Assembly: GCF_000420405.1 (NCBI RefSeq)
Contig: NZ_ATUW01000003.1
Coordinates: forward strand, 1-64,000
DNA length: 64,000 nt
Source of the DNA: Winkia neuii subsp. neuii DSM 8576
GTDB lineage: Bacteria; Actinomycetota; Actinomycetes; Actinomycetales; Actinomycetaceae
Reading direction: 5' to 3'
Shown: piece after piece, positions 58,570-64,000 of the stretch
Position numbering within the stretch: the stretch's first letter is position 1
Layout of the letters: every line of letters begins with the position of its first letter
Position numbers and translations under genes: made by a program
Notes under the pieces: model-generated
What the model was told of the DNA's origin: nothing
The model's input: only the letters and a program-made list of their open reading frames with translations
The model's database searches: none

Positions 58570-59103
58570 ATGGATATTGCCCCAGAAGCGCTCGCCGCAG
58601 CGATTTACGACATTGAACGCGAACTGGCCGGCCTCGGTTGGAACCAGGCGCCTTCGCTCTTTGCACTCGTGCCCACCCGCTACGTACTTGACGAGGCGGG
58701 TGCCCTAGACCAGCAGTCGAAGGAGAAGATGCGCCTACTGCTAGAGTCTTCCCCGGACAACCTCACCGCTGTCCTTCAAGAGAACGTCTCGGAGGACATT
58801 GGCGCCATGCTCGCTAAGATCGAGTGGCCGAAGATGGTCGAGGGCGCTGCAGTAGCCTTAGAACGCATCATAGTTCCCCCGCAGGTCGAGGCCGAAGCGC
58901 CCGAAGATCCCGAAGAGCGCACCGAATTTTTGCTCTCGCACCCAGCTCGCGACGAGGTTCGCATGGTAGCTGGAGCATTGCGCTCTGGCGCTTCTTTCAC
59001 CGCAGTGCGGACTCGCTCCCACGATAGTGAGGACCAGGTAGTTGCCTCCTCGGGGCTGGTTCCAGAACTCGAAAAGGCCCTGCAGGCGACGCTATTGCCT
59101 TAG
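58570..59103 (+). CDS. PPA1309 family protein
   Basis: A 177-residue protein of an actinobacterial family of unknown function, usually found beside UPF0182. It has LAAAIYDIERELAGLGWNQAPSLFALVPT, the charged middle EAEAPEDPEERTEFLLSHPARDEVRMV and the closing SHDSEDQVVASSGLVPELEKAL. It is acidic and soluble. The ATG is chosen over an upstream in-frame start because AGGTGG precedes it and the family begins here. It is divergent from UPF0182 and convergent with the protease gene. Confidence 0.88.
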   Translation: MDIAPEALAAAIYDIERELAGLGWNQAPSLFALVPTRYVLDEAGALDQQSKEKMRLLLESSPDNLTAVLQENVSEDIGAMLAKIEWPKMVEGAAVALERIIVPPQVEAEAPEDPEERTEFLLSHPARDEVRMVAGALRSGASFTAVRTRSHDSEDQVVASSGLVPELEKALQATLLP

Positions 59104-59115
59104 CGGCAGTAGCAG

Positions 59116-60186
59116 CTATTTACAGGTGGGCAGACCTTCTGCCTTGCCTGCCCCTATATTCTCTACCGCGTTGCGGGCCTCCTTAAGAGTGTCGATTCGC
59201 ACTACTTTTAGCCCGGTGGGAATTTTGCCAACTGTGTCAGCACAATTGGCCTTCGGAACCAGAAAATACTCGGCGCCGTCCGCACGTGCGCCGGCCATTT
59301 TTTGAGCCACTCCCCCGATAGGTTCAACCTGCCCGTCCATCCGGATGGCCCCTGTGCCGGCGATCTGCCTGCCCCCGGTCATGGCTCCGGGCGTGAGCTG
59401 GTCGATTATTCCCAGTGCAAAGATAGTGCCAGCGCTGGGGCCGCCGACGTCGGCAAGCGAAATGTTCACTTTTACTGGCAGGGTGAGTTTTGGATTTAAG
59501 CCCACGCCCAACACGGAGCCTGCTCGCCCCTCAGCTTTAGAGGTAGTTACGTCGACAGCCTGTTCTTTGCCAGCCCGCTTGAGCTGAACACGCACGCTAG
59601 TTTTTGGCGGGATCTGCTTCAGAAAGGCAAAGATCGAGCCCGCCGTGTCAGTGCGCACAGACTTTGAGCCGGCTGATATCCCCACTATTTGGTCGCCCTC
59701 TTTCAGCTTTTCCTGGGCATCTGTGCCTTTGGCGACGGCACTGACTTCGAAGGTAGCTGGAACACGGTAGCCCAGCTCGGCCAGGGCCGCTGCCTCGGCA
59801 CTCTGTTGGGAGCCTTGCATCTGGGCCGCCGACAACTGCTGAATTTGTTCACGGGTGACGTGCTTGGGAAATACTTCCTCCTGGGGAGTTATCTGCGATG
59901 TCTTTTGGGTGAGGGCGAAACCTAGCTCTGCCAGCGACACCTGTGCTCCCGGGCCCCCGCGCATAGACACGGTAACCATGCGCAATGCCCCCTTGGTTGG
60001 GTAAGTTTTAGAACCTTCGATGGTGATAACGTCCTTTTTCCCCTGTTTTCCTAACACGTCGAAGGTGGGACCAGGCTTTTCAATGACGTAGGGCATGGGG
60101 ATTGCCAGCGCAACCAAAAGTAGGGCTATCACTATGCTCACCCCGAGCGTCAGTTTACGGCGATACCAAGGCTGATTTTTTTGCAC
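59116..60186 (-). CDS. Membrane-anchored PDZ / Lon-like (S16) protease
   Basis: The 356-residue protein has one N-terminal membrane helix (about 11-33), a PDZ-like domain (about 140-225, with LKEGDQIVGISAGS) and a C-terminal S16 protease domain. The catalytic Ser-Lys pair is visible as S251 in DVGGPSAGTIFAL and K296 in GGVAQKMAGAR. The AAA part of Lon is absent, as in the YlbL family. The GTG start has a poor ribosome site. It is divergent from the DUF2342 gene. Confidence 0.92.
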   Translation of the reverse strand: MQKNQPWYRRKLTLGVSIVIALLLVALAIPMPYVIEKPGPTFDVLGKQGKKDVITIEGSKTYPTKGALRMVTVSMRGGPGAQVSLAELGFALTQKTSQITPQEEVFPKHVTREQIQQLSAAQMQGSQQSAEAAALAELGYRVPATFEVSAVAKGTDAQEKLKEGDQIVGISAGSKSVRTDTAGSIFAFLKQIPPKTSVRVQLKRAGKEQAVDVTTSKAEGRAGSVLGVGLNPKLTLPVKVNISLADVGGPSAGTIFALGIIDQLTPGAMTGGRQIAGTGAIRMDGQVEPIGGVAQKMAGARADGAEYFLVPKANCADTVGKIPTGLKVVRIDTLKEARNAVENIGAGKAEGLPTCK

Positions 60187-60323
60187 CGTTCCATTGTGCC
60201 AACATTGTTCCTCTAGCGCATTCTTCGTTTACTTCCTCCGAGGGCGATAATGGCCGCCCTCGGCAAAAGCTTGCGGGCGACGGCCTGTAAGCTAGTGGCA
60301 AGCAATTAGTGGGGGAATCGAAT

Positions 60324-61841
60324 ATGGCCGATACCAACAGCAACGACGACCTTTCTGGAATCGAGCAGATGCTTCGCCAATTGCTCGGCGATCAGGCAGC
60401 CGAGCAAATGCTCGAGCAAATGCGTGCCAGCGGGCTCGACCCGCAGGCAATTACGGGCGGGGCAAAGTTGCCCACAGATCCGGCGCAGATCCAGCGCCTT
60501 GTCCAATCTGTGACTCAGCTGTTTTCTGGATCCGGAGAGGTGCTGGATTGGGACGTGGTAAGCCAGATTGCTATTTCCACCGGGGCCAAAGATTCAGATC
60601 CGGCCCCCACCGCCGCTCAAGCGGCCCAGGTGAGGCAGGCCTTGTCCGTAGCCGATTTGTGGCTAGATTCAGTGACTGCGCTTTCGCCGGGAAAGGCTAA
60701 CCGGCACGCCTGGTCGCGTGCGGAGTGGGTCCGCCAAACCCTACCCACGTGGAAGGTTATGTGCATGCCGGTGGCCACCCATGCCTCCGACGCCATGACC
60801 CAGGCACTTTCCCAACAGCTGGGGCGGCTAGGTCTGGAAGATGCCGAGGGCTCCTTTTCTATTCCGGGGCTAGGAATTTCGGGTGCACTGGGCAAAATGA
60901 ATCCCGCAGAGCTGGTGCGGCGCATGTCTGGTTCCGTGTTTGCTATGCAGATTGGCCAGGCAATCGGCACCTTAGCTGGGCAGGCCCTGGGATCTACCGA
61001 CGTGGGGCTGCCGCTTTCTACTACTTCGCTCACCGCTTTGGTGGTTTCGAATGTGGATGAATTCGGCACTGACCTGGGTATTAGCGCCTCTGACGTGCTG
61101 CAGTATTTGGCTGTACGCGAGGCCGCCTCTGCGCGTCTATACCATGCCGCCCCCTGGCTTCGTTCGTATTTGCTCGGCGCAATAACCAAATATTCCGAGG
61201 AAATTCAGATAGATTTTGGCCATATCGAGAGTGCTGTCCGCGACCTGCAGACCATGGACCCAGCGCAAATCCAGGACGCGGTGTCCTCGGGCATGCTTTC
61301 ACCTTCATCTTCGCCTGCCCAGGATCGGGCAAAGCAAGAGGTGGAAACTATTTTGGCAGTGGTTGAAGGCTGGGTAGAAGAAGTGACTGCACGAGCCTGC
61401 AGCGCCTATCTGCCCGCAGCGGCACCGCTACAAGAGATGATGCGCCGCAGACGTGCTCAGGGCGGTCCTGCCGAACAGGTGCTCGCCCAACTCATGGGGC
61501 TCGAGCTTCGCCCCAAACGGGTACGCGACGCGGCAAAGTTGTGGCGAATTTTGGGCGACAAGGTAGGCCAGCAGGAGCGCGACAAGTACTGGTCTCACCC
61601 CGATGTGATGCCAACTGCAGCTGAGCTAGACAATCCCGAGGGATTTCTAGCAGCACGCGAGCAGGCTGCCGCTGCCGACGCGCAGGTGGATGCCGAATTA
61701 GAGGCACTCTTGCAGGGCACTCTGGGTTATGCCGAAGGTTTGGATGCCGGCGATGAATCAGCAGGCCAGCAGCAAATAGACGGAGACGATTCTGACTCCG
61801 ACACAGACGAATCTGACGAGGGCGAAGGCCCCCGGAAGTAA
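60324..61841 (+). CDS. DUF2342 zincin-like family protein, HExxH not seen
   Basis: A 505-residue protein of the DUF2342 family (called zinc-dependent metalloproteases or F420-linked). The N-terminal half (LEQMRASGLDPQAITGG, ALSVADLWLDSVTAL) and central MSGSVFAMQIGQAIGTLAGQALGSTDVGLPL are family-like. Where active members have a histidine-rich helix, this one has REAASARLYHAAPWLR and VVEGWVEEVTARA, with no HExxH, so it may be inactive. The C-terminus is acidic and disordered. The ATG at 60324 is chosen for its GGGGGA site; a GTG five codons earlier is possible. Confidence 0.85.
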   Translation: MADTNSNDDLSGIEQMLRQLLGDQAAEQMLEQMRASGLDPQAITGGAKLPTDPAQIQRLVQSVTQLFSGSGEVLDWDVVSQIAISTGAKDSDPAPTAAQAAQVRQALSVADLWLDSVTALSPGKANRHAWSRAEWVRQTLPTWKVMCMPVATHASDAMTQALSQQLGRLGLEDAEGSFSIPGLGISGALGKMNPAELVRRMSGSVFAMQIGQAIGTLAGQALGSTDVGLPLSTTSLTALVVSNVDEFGTDLGISASDVLQYLAVREAASARLYHAAPWLRSYLLGAITKYSEEIQIDFGHIESAVRDLQTMDPAQIQDAVSSGMLSPSSSPAQDRAKQEVETILAVVEGWVEEVTARACSAYLPAAAPLQEMMRRRRAQGGPAEQVLAQLMGLELRPKRVRDAAKLWRILGDKVGQQERDKYWSHPDVMPTAAELDNPEGFLAAREQAAAADAQVDAELEALLQGTLGYAEGLDAGDESAGQQQIDGDDSDSDTDESDEGEGPRK

Positions 61842-61847
61842 CTTTAC

Positions 61848-61871
61848 CCACAGGTTTTTCCACAGGTTTTT
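61848..61871 (+). repeat. Tandem 12-base repeat between the DUF2342 and Rv3196-like genes
   Basis: CCACAGGTTTTT is present twice in a row. The junction forms TTTTCCACA (61856-61864), which matches the relaxed DnaA box TTWTNCACA, and TTACCCACA lies just before (61844-61852). It could be a regulatory site or simple chance in an 85-base gap. Confidence 0.4.
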
Positions 61872-61926
61872 GCTGCCCTAAAATTTTCCGGCGGGCTCGT
61901 GCCACCCTTGAAGGGAAAGGGGAGGT

Positions 61927-62880
61927 ATGAAACTAAAACCGGGAATATCAGTAGTACCGCTGCCAGGTAATGCCCTACAGCTGGGCACTGCCCCACCCCT
62001 TGCCTGCCGTATAAGAGGGCTGACTGATGCCCAACGCGCCTACCTTTTCAGTTTGGCTTCCACTCCCACTGGTACTAAACGCCGCAGGTCGTTACCCGAG
62101 GCCGAATACAACGAGATTTGGCAGCTGCTCAAAGAGGCCAATCTGGTGTGGGATAGCCACGCTCGCCCCGATGGGCCGGATCAGGAATGGTGGGCTCGGC
62201 AAACCGGCAGTTTTAAAGGAGTAAAGGACCGTGCCTACCTGCGCACCCGTGTCGAGGGCCTGCCCACTTTGGGAGCCCAAATTTGCCTGCTACTCTCACA
62301 GGCAGGTTTTCTGCGCATAGATCCGCGTGATCCTACCGCGGTTACCGATAAGGACATTGGGCTATTCTACAATTCCCACGACGGCGGCAAGCCCCGCGAA
62401 CAGGCGGTGCGCCAGCATCTTGAAGGCCATTCCCGCAGCTTTCGGGGGCCAGCTAATCTGGCCATAATTGTTGCCTCCCCCGCCGTGCCGGCGGATCGCG
62501 TATTAGGCTACATGTTCGATGGCATAGCCCACCTAATAGTCACCGTCCTCGATTCGTCGATCCAGGTTGGACCACTGGTACTGCCCTCGGTGAGTGCATG
62601 TACCAACTGCGTGGATATTGCTCGTCAAAGAACCGATCCCTACTGGGCTAACTTGCAGTGCATGCTCAACAAAACAGCCCCTCACCAGGCAGAATCTATA
62701 CTCACCCAGACTGTGGCCGCCTTTGTGGCGCGACAGGCGGCTGATTTAGCCCGCGGGCACACACCTGCCACGGTGGGAGCCACGTGGACCTTTTCGGCCT
62801 CGAGCCCTTTGCCTACTTACGACCGCTGGCATTTAGAGCCCGCCTGCGGCTGCTGCCCTAATCTGCCGCCAAATCAATAA
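61927..62880 (+). CDS. Rv3196-like protein, related to leader-binding/ThiF-type proteins
   Basis: A 317-residue protein in the place of mycobacterial Rv3196, between the DUF2342 gene and uvrD2. The second half recalls the C-terminal part of E1-like and cyclodehydratase partner proteins: LVLPSVSACTNCVDIARQRTDPYW, plus a later CGCC, giving four cysteines that could bind zinc (CTNC and CGCC). No intact ATP-binding GxGxxG loop was seen, so enzyme activity is doubtful. The ATG has GGGGAGGT upstream. It overlaps the convergent uvrD2 end by 23 bases. Confidence 0.7.
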   Translation: MKLKPGISVVPLPGNALQLGTAPPLACRIRGLTDAQRAYLFSLASTPTGTKRRRSLPEAEYNEIWQLLKEANLVWDSHARPDGPDQEWWARQTGSFKGVKDRAYLRTRVEGLPTLGAQICLLLSQAGFLRIDPRDPTAVTDKDIGLFYNSHDGGKPREQAVRQHLEGHSRSFRGPANLAIIVASPAVPADRVLGYMFDGIAHLIVTVLDSSIQVGPLVLPSVSACTNCVDIARQRTDPYWANLQCMLNKTAPHQAESILTQTVAAFVARQAADLARGHTPATVGATWTFSASSPLPTYDRWHLEPACGCCPNLPPNQ

Positions 62881-64000
62881 ATTCCCGCAACGTTTTAGCC
62901 GCCAAGCGCTCTGGATCTTCCCCACGCACAATTCCCAAAATGGCAGCGCCGTACTGATCAAGTTTTACCCTTCCGATGCCGCGGATAAGCGAGAGCTGCT
63001 TTACCGTAGCCGGGCGTACTATGGCGGTGTCACGCAGTGTCACATCAGTTAGCACGGTGAAAGCTGGCTTCGACAGTCCTGCCGCTACTAGCTTCCGCCA
63101 GGCACGCAGTTTCTGGAATAACTCCTTCTGCTCTGCGCTAGCCTCCTGGTCAAATTCTTTTGCTGCAGCTCTGCCACCGGCCCGCACTGCGGGAGGATTC
63201 TTGACGGTGTCCGCAGGCCAGATCCCGTCGAAGAAGCGCGAGGGCTTGCGCGAGGCACGCCGCCCTTCAGAGCGGGCCTTGGCGTAGGAAACATATAGGT
63301 AGTCGCGGGCGCGCGTGGCACCCACGTAGGCAAGGCGCTGTTCTTCAGCAATCTGCTCGGGCGTATCCGCCTGCGAAATAGGAAATAGCCCTTCGCTAAC
63401 CCCCACGAAAAATACCGCCGCCCATTCGAGTCCCTTTGCCGCATGCACGGAAGACAGGGTAACCCCGTTAATTTGAGGCGCATTCGCCGATTGTGCCCGC
63501 TCTTCTAGTTCAGCGACAAAATCGCGCAACCCCATTCCTTTTTCGGCTCGGTCTTCGCCAAGGCGCACTAGTGCGTCTAAAGCATCCCAGCGTTCGCGAA
63601 CTGCTCCGGTACCAGCTGGAGGTTTCGCAGTCCACCCCACCGACGAGGCAGCGTCGGCAACCGCCTGAGTCAGCGCAACCGGTGAGCCGGCCTTTGCCAT
63701 AGAACGGATTAGGACCATGGCTTTGCGTATTTCTTGGCGGTTGAAATAGCGCTCGGCCCCGCGCACCACGTAACCGATTCCGGCCTCGGAAAGAGCCTGT
63801 TCGAAAGCCTGCGACTGGGCGTTGGTACGGTACAAGATCGCCTGGTCGGCCAGCGCTACGCCACGTTCGCGCAACTTATTTATGTGCCTTACCACGCCCT
63901 GTGCCTCGGCTTGGTCGTCGCTATAGGCGGTATAGCTGACTGCCTGGCCCATTTCGCGCTGAGTCTGGAGGCGCACCGCCCCCGCCAGCGGCTTGCGCTT
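62858..64000 (-). CDS. uvrD2: ATP-dependent DNA helicase UvrD2, C-terminal part (partial)
   Basis: The gene runs off the right edge; about 380 C-terminal residues are present. Superfamily 1 helicase motifs IV-VI are visible: DQAILYRTNAQSQAFEQAL, VTLSSVHAAKGLEWAAVFFVGVSEGLFP and QRLAYVGATRARDYLYVSYA. The last 70 or so residues are an HRDC domain (VKQLSLIRGIGRVKLDQYGAAILGIV). The frame is open to the window end (KRKPLAGAVRLQTQ), so no start codon is in the window. UvrD2 unwinds DNA in repair and is essential in some actinobacteria. Confidence 0.94.
   Translation of the reverse strand, partial: KRKPLAGAVRLQTQREMGQAVSYTAYSDDQAEAQGVVRHINKLRERGVALADQAILYRTNAQSQAFEQALSEAGIGYVVRGAERYFNRQEIRKAMVLIRSMAKAGSPVALTQAVADAASSVGWTAKPPAGTGAVRERWDALDALVRLGEDRAEKGMGLRDFVAELEERAQSANAPQINGVTLSSVHAAKGLEWAAVFFVGVSEGLFPISQADTPEQIAEEQRLAYVGATRARDYLYVSYAKARSEGRRASRKPSRFFDGIWPADTVKNPPAVRAGGRAAAKEFDQEASAEQKELFQKLRAWRKLVAAGLSKPAFTVLTDVTLRDTAIVRPATVKQLSLIRGIGRVKLDQYGAAILGIVRGEDPERLAAKTLREFIDLAAD

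Overview
The window comes from a high-GC Gram-positive bacterium (Actinomycetota), most likely of the Actinomycetaceae type. The evidence is a WhiB1-type iron-sulfur protein, a PdtaS-type histidine kinase, a single-polypeptide type I fatty acid synthase of about 3,000 residues with a separate AcpS, GatCAB, an initiator tRNA of actinobacterial type, an LANTG cell-wall sorting signal, and a gene block at the right end (UPF0182, PPA1309, PDZ/Lon-like protease, DUF2342, Rv3196-like protein, UvrD2) that has the same order as in mycobacteria. No genus can be fixed from the sequence alone. No prophage, insertion sequence or CRISPR array was seen.

Left part (1-23 kb): the 5' end of a 16S rRNA gene leaves the window on the left, preceded by a G/U-rich leader and a good promoter. 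Then come gatCAB plus malic enzyme, cardiolipin synthase, ligA, an orphan EssC-like FtsK/SpoIIIE ATPase, whiB1, pdtaS, and a run of small housekeeping genes ending in thyA-folA. After these lie tRNA-fMet, a 570-base non-coding stretch, a PRC-barrel/DUF2382 stress-type protein, an MFS exporter, an aldehyde dehydrogenase and an S41 protease.

Middle (23-34.5 kb): the most distinctive locus, which looks like a pathway for using N-glycans. A secreted GH18 endo-beta-N-acetylglucosaminidase with an LANTG wall anchor would release glycans outside the cell. A binding protein and two permeases (no ATPase) would import them. A GH38 alpha-mannosidase, a GH5 protein resembling GH5_18 beta-mannosidases and a GH20 hexosaminidase (frameshifted at a run of seven C) would take them apart. 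A LacI regulator sits between the two transcription units, and nearly identical palindromes lie about 45 bases upstream of both the mannosidase operon and the GH18 gene.

Right-middle (37-54.5 kb): a single direction of genes runs aroD, inositol monophosphatase, tetR, then birA, acyl-CoA carboxylase alpha and beta, fas, acpS, bioY and a GST-like gene. This assembles biotin uptake, biotin attachment, malonyl-CoA synthesis, fatty acid synthesis and ACP activation in one operon. A perfect TetR-type palindrome lies between tetR and birA. A strong hairpin touches the ribosome binding site of the last gene.

Right end (54.5-64 kb): a tandem crcB pair, then the conserved actinobacterial block ending in the C-terminal part of UvrD2, which runs off the window.
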